Below, in pieces: positions 33,847-43,500 of a stretch of 64,000 bases of DNA (position 1 is the first letter of the stretch; every line of letters starts with the position of its first letter). The translations under genes were made by a program, and so were the position numbers. This DNA is from Streptomyces parvus (GTDB lineage: Bacteria; Actinomycetota; Actinomycetes; Streptomycetales; Streptomycetaceae), in contig NZ_BMRY01000011.1 in NCBI RefSeq assembly GCF_014648875.1, positions 1 to 64,000 on the forward strand, given 5' to 3'. A model generated the notes under the pieces. The model did no database searches, was not told the origin of the DNA, and worked only from the letters and a program-made list of their open reading frames with translations.

Positions 33847-36095
33847 TGCCGACCTCGCCCACGGACCGCACATCCTCCGTTCCCGACTTCTCCGACGTGC
33901 CGCTCACGCCTCCCGCGTCCGCCGGTTCCCCCGCTTCGGCCGTTTCGGCCGTTTCGGCCGGGGAGTGGCAGGCGACGGTGACCAAGGCGGCCGACCGTGC
34001 CGAGGCCCCGCTCTGGGAGACGCCCGAGGGCATCACGGTCAAGCCGCTCTACACCGGTGAGGACCTGGAGGGCCTGGACGCGCTGCACAGCTACCCGGGC
34101 ATCGCCCCGTACCTGCGCGGCCCCTACCCGACGATGTACGTCAACCAGCCCTGGACGATCCGCCAGTACGCCGGTTTCTCCACGGCCGAGGAGTCCAACG
34201 CCTTCTACCGGCGCAACCTCGCGGCCGGGCAGAAGGGTCTGTCAGTCGCCTTCGACCTGCCGACCCACCGGGGCTACGACAGCGACCATCCCCGGGTGAC
34301 GGGGGACGTCGGCATGGCCGGGGTGGCGATCGACTCCATCTACGACATGCGCCAGTTGTTCGACGGTATTCCGCTGGACCGGATGTCGGTGTCGATGACG
34401 ATGAACGGCGCGGTGCTTCCCGTGCTGGCGCTGTACATCGTGGCCGCCGAGGAACAGGGCGTACCGCCCGAGAAGCTGGCCGGGACCATTCAGAACGACA
34501 TTCTCAAGGAGTTCATGGTCCGCAACACCTACATCTATCCGCCGTCGCCCTCGATGCGGATCATCTCCGACATCTTCGCGTTCACCTCGCAGAAGATGCC
34601 CCGGTACAACTCCATCTCGATCTCCGGCTATCACATCCAGGAGGCCGGGGCGACGGCCGATCTGGAGCTGGCGTACACGCTCGCCGACGGCGTGGAGTAT
34701 CTGCGTGCCGGACAGGAAGCGGGCCTGGACGTCGACGCGTTCGCGCCGCGCCTGTCGTTCTTCTGGGCGATCGGGATGAACTTCTTCATGGAGGTCGCCA
34801 AGTTGCGGGCGGCCCGGCTCCTGTGGGCGCGCCTGGTCAAGCAGTTCGACCCGAAGAACCCCAAGTCGCTTTCGCTGCGCACCCATTCGCAGACCTCGGG
34901 GTGGTCGCTGACCGCCCAGGACGTGTTCAACAATGTGACGCGTACGTGCGTGGAGGCGATGGCCGCGACGCAGGGGCACACCCAGTCGCTGCACACCAAC
35001 GCGCTCGACGAGGCGCTGGCGCTGCCCACCGACTTCTCGGCGCGGATCGCCCGTAACACGCAGCTCCTGCTCCAGCAGGAGTCCGGCACCTGCCGGGTCA
35101 TCGACCCGTGGGGCGGCAGCGCGTACGTGGAGAAGCTGACGCGGGACCTCGCGGAGCGGGCCTGGCAGCACATCGAGGAGGTCGAGGCGGCCGGCGGGAT
35201 GGCGAAGGCCATCGACGCGGGCATCCCCAAGCTCCGGGTGGAGGAGGCGGCCGCACGGACGCAGGCGCGGATCGACTCGGGTCGGCAGCCGGTGATCGGC
35301 GTGAACAAGTACCGGGTGGAGACCGACGAGCAGATCGACGTGCTCAAGGTCGACAACTCCTCGGTGCGCACGCAGCAGATCGAGAAGCTGCGCCGGCTGC
35401 GCGAGGAGCGCGACGAGGTGGCGTGCCAGGAGGCGCTGCGGGCGCTGACGGCCGCCGCCGAGAGCGACCCCGGTCCGGGTCTTGAGGGCAATCTGCTGGC
35501 ACTCGCGGTCGACGCGGCGCGCGCGATGGCCACGGTCGGCGAGATCTCGGACGCGCTGGAGAAGGTGTACGGCAGGCACGCGGGGCAGATCCGTACGATC
35601 TCCGGTGTGTACCGCAAAGAGGCAGGAGAGTCCCCTTCCGTGGACCGGACCCGTGCGCTGGTCGACGCGTTCGAGGAGGCGGAGGGCCGTCGGCCGCGCA
35701 TCCTGGTCGCCAAGATGGGCCAGGACGGCCACGACCGGGGTCAGAAGGTGATCGCCACGGCCTTCGCCGACCTGGGCTTCGACGTGGACGTCGGCCCGCT
35801 GTTCCAGACGCCGGGCGAGGTGGCGCGGCAGGCCGTCGAGGCCGACGTGCACATCGTGGGCGTCTCCTCGCTGGCGGCGGGTCACCTGACGCTGGTGCCG
35901 GCGCTGCGCGAGGAGTTGGCCGCCGAGGGGCGCGAGGACATCATGATCGTGGTGGGCGGGGTCATTCCGCCGCAGGACGTCGAGGCCCTGCACGAGGCGG
36001 GCGCCGCCTCGGTCTTCCCGCCGGGGACGGTGATCCCGGACGCGGCCCACGACCTGGTGACGCGGCTCGGTGCCGCGCTCGGCCACGAGCTGTGA
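33846..36095 (+). CDS. mutB: methylmalonyl-CoA mutase large (alpha) subunit
   Basis: The catalytic 749-residue subunit. The barrel carries YVNQPWTIRQYAGFSTAEESN and THRGYDSDHPRVTGDVGMAG. The C-terminal cobalamin domain has KMGQDGHDRGQKVIATAFAD, with the DxHxxG lower-ligand motif, then GVSSLAAGHLTLVP and VVGGVIPPQD. The ATG at 33846 shares its A with the mutA stop; an adjacent GTG would add one residue. A poorly conserved Ser/Ala/Pro-rich N-terminal extension (about 40 residues) contains an in-frame 9-bp tandem repeat. MeaB follows 12 bp downstream. Confidence 0.95.
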   Translation: MPTSPTDRTSSVPDFSDVPLTPPASAGSPASAVSAVSAGEWQATVTKAADRAEAPLWETPEGITVKPLYTGEDLEGLDALHSYPGIAPYLRGPYPTMYVNQPWTIRQYAGFSTAEESNAFYRRNLAAGQKGLSVAFDLPTHRGYDSDHPRVTGDVGMAGVAIDSIYDMRQLFDGIPLDRMSVSMTMNGAVLPVLALYIVAAEEQGVPPEKLAGTIQNDILKEFMVRNTYIYPPSPSMRIISDIFAFTSQKMPRYNSISISGYHIQEAGATADLELAYTLADGVEYLRAGQEAGLDVDAFAPRLSFFWAIGMNFFMEVAKLRAARLLWARLVKQFDPKNPKSLSLRTHSQTSGWSLTAQDVFNNVTRTCVEAMAATQGHTQSLHTNALDEALALPTDFSARIARNTQLLLQQESGTCRVIDPWGGSAYVEKLTRDLAERAWQHIEEVEAAGGMAKAIDAGIPKLRVEEAAARTQARIDSGRQPVIGVNKYRVETDEQIDVLKVDNSSVRTQQIEKLRRLREERDEVACQEALRALTAAAESDPGPGLEGNLLALAVDAARAMATVGEISDALEKVYGRHAGQIRTISGVYRKEAGESPSVDRTRALVDAFEEAEGRRPRILVAKMGQDGHDRGQKVIATAFADLGFDVDVGPLFQTPGEVARQAVEADVHIVGVSSLAAGHLTLVPALREELAAEGREDIMIVVGGVIPPQDVEALHEAGAASVFPPGTVIPDAAHDLVTRLGAALGHEL

Positions 36096-36107
36096 GCCGC
36101 TGACCGG

Positions 36108-37109
36108 ATGGCTGCGAAGATCGACATCGACGGTTATGTGCAGGGAGTGCTCGACGGGAAGCGGGCGTTCGTGGCGCGCGCGATCACGCTCGTCGAGTCG
36201 ACACGGGCCGAACACCGGGTGCTGGCCCAGCAGTTGCTGAGCCGGCTGCTGCCGCACGCGGGTGCGGCCCGGCGGATCGGGATCAGCGGGGTGCCGGGCG
36301 TGGGCAAGTCCACGTTCATCGACGCCCTCGGCACGATGCTCACCGGGCTCGGCCACCGGGTGGCGGTGCTGGCGGTCGACCCGTCCTCCAGCCGTACGGG
36401 CGGCTCCATCCTGGGCGACAAGACCCGGATGGAGCGCCTGGCGGTGGACCCGGCCGCGTTCGTGCGCCCCTCCCCCACGGCGGGCACGCTGGGCGGGGTG
36501 GCCAAGGCGACCCGGGAGTCCATCGTGGTGATGGAGGCGGCGGGGTACGACGTGGTGCTGGTGGAGACGGTGGGCGTCGGGCAGTCGGAGACGGCGGTGG
36601 CCAACATGGTCGACACGTTCCTGCTGCTGACCCTGGCCCGTACCGGCGACCAGTTGCAGGGCATCAAGAAGGGCGTTCTGGAGCTGGCCGACGCCATCGC
36701 GGTGAACAAGGCGGACGGCCCGCACGAGCGCGACGCCCGCTCGGCGGCCCGCGAACTGGCGGGCGCGCTGAGGCTGATGCATCCGGCGGACGCGGCCTGG
36801 ACTCCGCCGGTGCTCACGTGCAGCGCACGCGAGTCCACCGGGCTCGACACGCTGTGGGACCGGCTGGAGCAGCACCGTACGGTTCTGGAGTCCACCGGCC
36901 GGCTGGCGGCCAAGCGCCGCGACCAGCAGGTGGACTGGACCTGGGCCATGGTCCGGGACGAGCTGCTGGACAGTCTGTACAGCCACCCGGCGGTGCGGAA
37001 GCTCGCGCCGGAGCTCGAACAGCGGGTCCGGGAGGGGACGTTGACGGCGACGCTGGCCGCCGAGGAGATCCTCGGCGCGTTCCGCGGCGGATCGGGCACG
37101 TCCGCCTGA
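36108..37109 (+). CDS. meaB: methylmalonyl-CoA mutase-associated GTPase MeaB
   Basis: A 333-residue G3E-family GTPase that protects and reloads the mutase with adenosylcobalamin. The P-loop is GVPGVGKSTFID (near residue 60), Walker B-like ETVGVGQSE, base-recognition NKAD, and the characteristic VDPSSSRTGGSILGDKTRM. The arrangement directly after mutA-mutB is the standard context and supports MeaB over the related nickel or urease GTPases. Confidence 0.95.
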   Translation: MAAKIDIDGYVQGVLDGKRAFVARAITLVESTRAEHRVLAQQLLSRLLPHAGAARRIGISGVPGVGKSTFIDALGTMLTGLGHRVAVLAVDPSSSRTGGSILGDKTRMERLAVDPAAFVRPSPTAGTLGGVAKATRESIVVMEAAGYDVVLVETVGVGQSETAVANMVDTFLLLTLARTGDQLQGIKKGVLELADAIAVNKADGPHERDARSAARELAGALRLMHPADAAWTPPVLTCSARESTGLDTLWDRLEQHRTVLESTGRLAAKRRDQQVDWTWAMVRDELLDSLYSHPAVRKLAPELEQRVREGTLTATLAAEEILGAFRGGSGTSA

Positions 37110-37142
37110 ACGCGTCGGCGCAGGTGCGGAAGAGGAAGTGGA

Positions 37143-37174
37143 CCGAGGGGCCCCCGGACGGAGGGGCCCCTCGG
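37143..37174. terminator. bidirectional hairpin between meaB and siderophore ATPase gene
   Basis: CCGAGGGGCCCC (37143-37154) pairs perfectly with 37163-37174 across an eight-base loop. It sits between two convergent genes and marks the left border of the siderophore locus. Confidence 0.7.
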
Positions 37175-37221
37175 CGTTCGCGGGCGCCCGTGACGGACGC
37201 GGGGGTGGGGCGGGCGGGGCG

Positions 37222-38013
37222 TCAGACGGCGGCCGTGGGCACGCTCACCCTCGGTACGACGACGGGTGCGCCGTCGGAGGTGGCGGTGAGGATCTCCGCC
37301 TCGATGCCGTAGAGCTTCTGGACGAGCGCGGCGTCCACGGTCTCGCGGGGCGGCCCCGAGGCGACGATCCTGCCGTCGCGCATGGCGACCAGGGTGTCGG
37401 CGTAGCGCGCGGCGGCCGCCAGGTCGTGGACGACCATGACGATGGTGCGGCCCTCGGCGGCGACCTCGCGAACCAGGTCCAGGACCTCCACAGCGTGCCC
37501 GATGTCGAGGGCGCTGGTGGGCTCGTCGAGCAGGACGACGGGGGTCTCCTGGGCGAGGGCCATGGCGAGCCAGCAGCGCTGACGCTGGCCGCCGGAGAGC
37601 TGGTCGAGGCGGCGTCCGGCCAGAGCGGCGGTGCCGGTGGCCTCCAGGGCGCGCGTGACGGCTTCCTCGTCCTGCGTCGACCACTGCCGGAACAGCCCCT
37701 GGTGCGGATGGCGTCCGTACCGTACGAGTCCGGCCACGGTGACCGCTTCGGGAGCCTGCGGGGCCTGGGGCAGCAGGGCGATGCGGTGGGCGGCGTCGCG
37801 CTGGCGCAGCTGCCAGATGTCGGCGTCGCCGACGAACACCGCGCCGGAGCGCGGCTGATGGAGGCGGGCCATGGAGCGCAGGAGGGTCGATTTGCCGCAG
37901 CCGTTGGGGCCGACGATCGCCACGACCTGACCGGAGGGAACCGTCAGGTCGACCTGATCCACGGCGGTATGACCGGCGTATCCAGCGGTGAGCTGTTCGA
38001 CACGGATTTCCAC
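37222..38013 (-). CDS. Fe3+-siderophore ABC transporter ATP-binding protein
   Basis: A 263-residue FepC/FhuC-type ATPase. Walker A is GPNGCGKSTLL, the signature LSGGQRQR, Walker B VVLLDEPTSALD, and the switch His in VVHDLAAAARYAD. It would energise uptake through the fused permease encoded at 51.1-53.4 kb. The two are separated by the biosynthetic genes, but no other permease is present. It starts with a GTG and is divergent from the receptor lipoprotein gene, with an iron box in the shared 149-bp gap. Confidence 0.9.
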   Translation of the reverse strand: MEIRVEQLTAGYAGHTAVDQVDLTVPSGQVVAIVGPNGCGKSTLLRSMARLHQPRSGAVFVGDADIWQLRQRDAAHRIALLPQAPQAPEAVTVAGLVRYGRHPHQGLFRQWSTQDEEAVTRALEATGTAALAGRRLDQLSGGQRQRCWLAMALAQETPVVLLDEPTSALDIGHAVEVLDLVREVAAEGRTIVMVVHDLAAAARYADTLVAMRDGRIVASGPPRETVDAALVQKLYGIEAEILTATSDGAPVVVPRVSVPTAAV

Positions 38014-38062
38014 GGAGACCGGCCTTTCCGAAGGACTTGGACAGCATTTTGCCCGATGACGC

Positions 38063-38081
38063 TAAAGTAAGGCTAACCTTA
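38063..38081. promoter_or_regulatory. iron box (DmdR/IdeR-type operator) 1
   Basis: TAAAGTAAGGCTAACCTTA matches the 19-bp consensus TTAGGTTAGGCTAACCTAA at 15 positions, with the core TAAGG/CCTTA arms intact. It lies between the divergent ATPase and binding-protein genes, 81 bp from the latter start. Repression under iron-replete conditions by a DtxR-family regulator is inferred. Confidence 0.8.
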
Positions 38082-38162
38082 GCTCGCTCACGAGCCGACG
38101 GCCGCATCCGCGCGACCGTTCGATCGTCGACGCTTCATGTCCCGTTGAACCCGGAGCTCTTG

Positions 38163-39170
38163 ATGACCCTGCACAGCCGTCCCGCCCGCACCGCCGCCCG
38201 AAGAGCGGCGCAAGCCGTCGCCGCACTCGGAGCCGCCACCCTGCTCCTGACGGCCTGCGGCTCGGACTCCGACTCGGGCAAGTCCTCCGGGGACAAGGCC
38301 GGCAAGGCGGACACCGCCTCCTCCCAGACCCGTACGGTCAAGGACGCCACGGGCAAGGCCGTGGAGATTCCGGCCGAGCCCAAGCGCATCGTCACGCTGA
38401 CCCAGGAGGACCTGGACGCGGTCCTGGCGCTGGACATCAAGCCGGTCGGCATCACCAACGGGCAGGGCCTGGACAAGCCGCCGGCCTACCTGGCGGACAA
38501 GGTCGAGGGCATCAACGTCGTCGGCAACCTCCTCCAGCCGGTCATGGACAAGGTCGTCGCCGCGAAGCCCGACCTGATCCTCGCCGGTGACATGCAGGAC
38601 GAGCAGGTGCTCAAGCAGCTCCGCGAGATCACCCCGGCCACGCTGGTGACGATGGCGCCGGCCGATGACTGGAAGCTGTTCTTCCGGGGTGTCGGCAACG
38701 CCGTCAACAAGCTCGACGCGGCCAACAAGTTCATCACCGACCACGAGGCCGCCGCCAAGGCCGCCGGGGAGAAGCTCGGGAAGAACAAGGGCGCCGAGGT
38801 CTCCATCGTCCGCTGGAACCCGGACGGCCCCAGCTGGATGGAGAACAAGCAGTTCGCCAGCGGCGTCGCGCTGGAGATGGGGCTGAAGCGGCCCAAGTCC
38901 CAGGACAAGGACGGCAACGCGCACACGCCGTCGCTGAGCCTGGAGAAGATCAACGAGATCGACGGCGACTGGCTGTTCCTCTCGACGCTGACCTCGGACG
39001 GCGAGAAGGCGCTCAAGGACGTCCAGTCCAAGCCCGCCTACAAGGAGCTGGGCGCCGTCAAGAACGGCCAGGCCGTGACCGTCGACGGCTCGGTCTGGTC
39101 CACGCGTGGCGGCCCGCTCGCGGCGGACGTCGTCCTGGGCGACTACGTCAAGGCGCTCTCCGCCAAGTGA
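38163..39170 (+). CDS. Fe3+-siderophore binding lipoprotein
   Basis: A 335-residue receptor of the periplasmic-binding-protein class III (FepB/FecB type). The signal peptide ends in the lipobox LLTAC near residue 28, then a Ser/Asp/Lys-rich linker. The mature fold shows EPKRIVTLTQEDLDAVLALD, DLILAGDMQDEQVLKQLREI and the C-terminal SVWSTRGGPLAADVVLGDYV. The ATG at 38163 is chosen because 42 upstream in-frame codons read as non-coding and cover the iron box. It probably binds the ferric catechol-peptide made by this locus; xenosiderophores are possible. Confidence 0.9.
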   Translation: MTLHSRPARTAARRAAQAVAALGAATLLLTACGSDSDSGKSSGDKAGKADTASSQTRTVKDATGKAVEIPAEPKRIVTLTQEDLDAVLALDIKPVGITNGQGLDKPPAYLADKVEGINVVGNLLQPVMDKVVAAKPDLILAGDMQDEQVLKQLREITPATLVTMAPADDWKLFFRGVGNAVNKLDAANKFITDHEAAAKAAGEKLGKNKGAEVSIVRWNPDGPSWMENKQFASGVALEMGLKRPKSQDKDGNAHTPSLSLEKINEIDGDWLFLSTLTSDGEKALKDVQSKPAYKELGAVKNGQAVTVDGSVWSTRGGPLAADVVLGDYVKALSAK

Positions 39171-39185
39171 CCTTCGGGTGACGGC

Positions 39186-39235
39186 GACGCCGTGCGGCCC
39201 GGACCGGGATCCCCCGGTCCGGGCCGCACGGCGTC
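39186..39235. terminator. bidirectional terminator with 23-bp perfect stem
   Basis: Arms 39186-39208 and 39213-39235 are exact reverse complements around a four-base loop (ATCC). It lies between the convergent binding-protein and amidohydrolase genes, 15 and 11 bp from their stops, so it can serve both. Confidence 0.85.
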
Positions 39236-39246
39236 GGTCCCGCCTC

Positions 39247-40452
39247 TCAGGTCCTGGCGGCGGCGAAGTCGGCGGCCGTCCACGCCATGCCCACCGCCCC
39301 GTCCAGGAGGGCCTGTTCGGCCGCCGGGGAGATCGCCGCCTCGGCGAAGGCGGCCTCGTGCGGGCCGCAGGCTCCCCCGCTGATGTCGAGCACCGGGTGG
39401 ATGGACGGCACCACGTGCGAGACGTTGCCCATGTCGGTGCAGGCGAACGGCGGGCGCTCGACCGGTTCGGCGCGGCCCAGCTCGCGGGCGTTGGCGGTCC
39501 AGAGCCGGATCAGCTCCGGGTCGCCCCGGAAGTCCAGGTAGTCGGGCTCGGGGCGCTCCAGGGTCACGTCGCAGCCGGTGGCGAGCGCCCCGGCGCGGAA
39601 GCAGTCCTCGACCCGCTGCCGCAGCTCCCGCAGGTCCTCGGCGGCCAGCGCCCGTATCTCGTAGGTGGCGGTGGCCCGGTCGGGGATCGCGTTGGGTGCG
39701 GTTCCGGCGGCGGTGGTGATGCCGTGCACCCGCCACTGCGGGGGCAGTTGCTGTCGCAGGAGCCCCAGGGCGACCTGGGCGACGGTCAGGGCGTCGGCGG
39801 CGTTGCGGCCCTCGTGCGGGTTGAGGCTGGGGTGCGCGGCGCGGCCGGTGTAGGTGACGTCGAGGGTGCCGAGCGCGAAGGACCGGAAGTCGGCCATCTC
39901 GAAGGGGCAGGGGTGCACCATCATCGCGGCGTCGACCCCGTCGAACGCCCCGGCGTCCAGCAGCAGCGCCTTGCCGGCTCCGCGCTCCTCGGCGGGGGTG
40001 CCGATGACCCGTACGGTCAGGCCGAGTTCGTCCGCGTACGGGGCGAGGCCGAGGGCCGCGCCGACTCCGGCGGCGGCGATGAGGTTGTGCCCGCAGGCGT
40101 GGCCGAGGCCGGGCAGCGCGTCGTACTCGCAGGCGATGGCCACGGTGACGGGTCCGGAGCCGATCGTGGCGCGGAACGCCGTGTCCAGGCCGTGGGCGGG
40201 TGCGGTGACCTCGAAGCCGTGCGCGGCGAGGAGTTCGGCGCAGAGCGCGGCGGACTTGTGCTCCTCGAAGGCGGTCTCGGGCTCGGCGTGCAGGCGCCTG
40301 CTCAGGTCCAGCAGGGCCGGGGCGTGGACGGCGACCGCCTCCCGCACGGCGGCCCGGAGTGCCCGGACCCGCTCGTCGGCCCCTTCGCCGACCCCTTTGC
40401 CGGCAACGTCGTCGGCCCGCGTCTCGGGGTGTGGGGCTGCGGGGACGGTCAT
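39247..40452 (-). CDS. M20-family metallo-amidohydrolase in the siderophore locus
   Basis: A 401-residue M20D-type amidohydrolase or peptidase. Metal and catalytic motifs: CEYDALPGLGHACGHNLIAA, TPAEERGAGKALLLDAG, and GRAAHPSLNPHEGRNAADAL in the lid domain. The group (aminobenzoyl-glutamate or hippurate hydrolase-like) cleaves aryl- or acyl-amino-acid amides. Placed between receptor and synthetase, and divergent from the synthetase across an iron box, it could split the DHB-amino-acid amide after uptake. That substrate is inference. The ATG at 40452 has AGGAGA 7 bp upstream; a frame 15 codons longer is less likely. Confidence 0.85.
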   Translation of the reverse strand: MTVPAAPHPETRADDVAGKGVGEGADERVRALRAAVREAVAVHAPALLDLSRRLHAEPETAFEEHKSAALCAELLAAHGFEVTAPAHGLDTAFRATIGSGPVTVAIACEYDALPGLGHACGHNLIAAAGVGAALGLAPYADELGLTVRVIGTPAEERGAGKALLLDAGAFDGVDAAMMVHPCPFEMADFRSFALGTLDVTYTGRAAHPSLNPHEGRNAADALTVAQVALGLLRQQLPPQWRVHGITTAAGTAPNAIPDRATATYEIRALAAEDLRELRQRVEDCFRAGALATGCDVTLERPEPDYLDFRGDPELIRLWTANARELGRAEPVERPPFACTDMGNVSHVVPSIHPVLDISGGACGPHEAAFAEAAISPAAEQALLDGAVGMAWTAADFAAART

Positions 40453-40510
40453 GGGCTCTCCTGGCGTTCGGGACCGCCCCGGGGCGGTCGCCTGCACTGT
40501 CGGAAATAGG

Positions 40511-40529
40511 TTAACTTAGCCTTACCTAA
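40511..40529. promoter_or_regulatory. iron box 2
   Basis: TTAACTTAGCCTTACCTAA; read on the minus strand it matches the 19-bp consensus at 16 positions. It lies between the divergent amidohydrolase and synthetase genes, 57 bp before the chosen synthetase ATG. It would put both under iron control. Confidence 0.85.
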
Positions 40530-40586
40530 GTGTGCACCGTGCCCGTTGGCCCGGTGTCCGTTGTCTTCAGGGGAGTCGTCACACAC

Positions 40587-43500
40587 ATGCATGAGCGTCC
40601 GAACCGCCCGACCAGCACTTCGGCAGCGCACCTTGGCGGCGCACTCTCCCCCGGACTCCCCCTTCTGTCGGCCCAGTCGGGCATCTACTACGCGCACCAG
40701 CTGGCACCCCTCGGCACCGAGTTCAACACGGCGGACTGCGTGGAGATCGACGGGCCGCTCGACGCCGGACTGTTCGTGGAGGCGCTGAGACGGGCGGTGG
40801 GTGAGGCGGAGACCCTCGCCCTGCGTGTGTCGGAGACCGACGGCGTGCCGATGCAGCGGATCGTGCCCGCCACCGAACCCGTGGTGCACCGGCTGGAGAT
40901 GACCGAGGCCGAGGCCGAGGCGTGGATGCGGGAGGACCTGGCCCGGCCGGTGGACCTCACCGCCGACGGTTCGCTGATGACGCAGGCGCTGATCCGGATC
41001 GGCGAGGGGCGTCACCGGTGGTACCAGCGTGTGCACCACATAGCCGTCGACGCCTACGCCCTCTCCCTCGTCGGGCAGCGGGTCGCCGAGCTCTACCGGG
41101 CGCTGGTGGCCGAAGAGCCGCTGCCCGAGAGCCGGTTCGCCCCGCTGAGCGAGCTGACCGAGCAGGAGGGCTCGTATCTGGTCGGTGAGGAGTACGCGGC
41201 GGACCGGGCGTTCTGGTCGGCCCGGATGGCGGGCTCCTCCGTGGCCGTGCCCGACCGCTCCCCGCTCGCCGCCCCTGCGGGAGAGGCACCGGACGGCGGT
41301 CGCCCCCACCGCACCACCGACCTTCCCGCCGAGACCCTGGAGCGGCTGTCCTCGGCGGCCCGTGCGGCGAAGGCGACCTGGGCGGAGCTGGTGGTGGCCG
41401 CGACCGCCGGTCATCTGCACCGGCTCACCGGCACCGAGGACGTGGTGCTGGGCCTGCCGCTGACCAACCGGCGGGGGCCCGCGGCCCTGCGCACCCCGGC
41501 CATGACCGTGAACGTGCTGCCTCTGCGGATCGCCGTGCGCCCCGGGGACACCGGGGCCGAGCTGCTGCGCCGGGTGGTGCTGGAGATCCGTGAGGTCCGC
41601 CGCCACCAGCGTTATCCGCAGGCGGACCTGCGCCGCGATCTCGCCCTGGAGTCGGCCGAGACCCCGCTGACCGGCCCGCTGGTCAACGTCAAGCCGTTCG
41701 ACGGCGCCCTGGACTTCGCCGGGACCACCGGCACCGTGCGCAATCTCGCCGCCGGCCCCGTGGAAGGGCTCGCGGTCGGCGCGGCCCCCGGCCCGGACGG
41801 CGGCCTCCGGCTCACCCTGGACGCCGACCCCGCCGCGTACGGCCCCGCGGACCTCGCCGCCCACGAGGCCACCTGGCTGCGCTATCTGGACGGGCTGGCC
41901 GAGCTGCTGCTGACCGACCCGACGCGGCCGATCGGCACCCTGGACCTGCTCACCGGCGACCAGGTGCGCGACGTCACGTCCGGCCGCACCGAACCCGCCG
42001 CCGCCCTCCCCCTTCCCCGGTCGTTCAGCGCGCAGGCGGCCCGGACGCCCGACGCCGTCGCCGTGCGCTCCACCGTGGCGGGCACCTTCCGGGGCGCGAC
42101 CGCGGAGACAAACTCCGGGGTGGATGCCGGGGCGGACGCCGGAGCGCGCCCGCGCACGGAGCCGGGAGCGGGCGCCGCCGAGGCAGCCGCCGCGCCCGGG
42201 GCTCACCTCACCTTCGCCGAACTGGACGCCGCCTCCGACCGCCTGGCCCACCTGCTGCACGGAATCGGCACGTCCGCCTCCGGTCTGCCGGGCGGATCCG
42301 GCGGCACCGAGAACGCGGGAAGCACGGGAGGTGCCGGCGGCACCGTGGCACTGGCGCTGCCCCGGACCGCCGACATGGTCGTCGCGCTGCTGGCCGTGCT
42401 CAAGGCGGGCCTGGTCTGCCAGCCGCTCGACCTCGGCCACCCCGCCGCCCGCACGCTGGCCGTTCTGGAGGACGCGCGCCCGCTGTGCGTGATCGGCACG
42501 GCGGAGACGCTCGCCGCGCTGCCCGAACACGGGCTGCCGACGATCGCGCTCGACGCCCCCGCCACGGCCGCCGCCCTCGCCGCCGGCCCCGACGGGCCGC
42601 TGCCCGCCGGGCCCGCGCTCGGTGACCCCGCCTATCTCATCCACACCTCCGGTTCCACGGGCCGCCCCAAGGGCGTCCTCGTCAGCCACGCGTCGCTCGC
42701 CAACCTCTGCGCCGGGCACGGCACGGACCACATCGCCCCGGCCGTGGCACGGACCGGCCGGGAGCGCCTGCGGGTCGCGCACAGCGCCTCGTTCGCCTTC
42801 GACGCGTCGTGGGACCCGCTGCTGTGGATGGTCCACGGGCACGAGCTGCATCTGCTGGACGACGCCGCCTACCGGGACCCGGCGGCCCTCACCGCGTACG
42901 TCGACGCGCACCTGGTCGACTATCTCGATGTCACCCCCTCCTACGCCGAAGCGCTGCTCGCCGAAGGCCTGCTGGACGAGGGCCGCCACCACCCGGCCCA
43001 CATCGTCGTCGGCGGGGAGACCGTCCCCCCGGCCCTGTGGGAGCGGCTGACCGAGGCGTCCGCCGTGCACCCGGTCAACCTCTACGGGCCGACCGAGACG
43101 ACCGTCGACGCCTACTACTGGGTGCCGGGAGAGACCGCCTCCCGTCCCGACGGCCGCCCCGTGCGCGGCTCACGCGTCTACGTCCTGGACTCCTCCCTCC
43201 GTCCCGTGCCCGCCGGTGTCACGGGTGAGCTGTATGTCGCGGGGGCCTGTCTGGCCCTCGGCTATCTGGGCCGCCCCGACCTGAGCGCCGAGCGGTTCGT
43301 CGCGGACCCGTTCGGTGCGCTGCACGGCGAGCCCGGGAGCCGCATGTACCGCACGGGCGACCTGGTGCGCCGGCGCGCCGACCACACGCTGGAGTTCCTG
43401 GGCCGCAGCGACGACCAGGTGAAGATCCGCGGATTCCGGATCGAACTCGGTGAGATCCAGGCCCGGCTGACCGCCCACCCGCAGGTCGTGGCAGCCGCCG

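Noticed and set aside
34242..36986. 914-residue minus-strand frame opposite mutB and meaB
   Set aside because: Shadow of two fully motif-supported genes.
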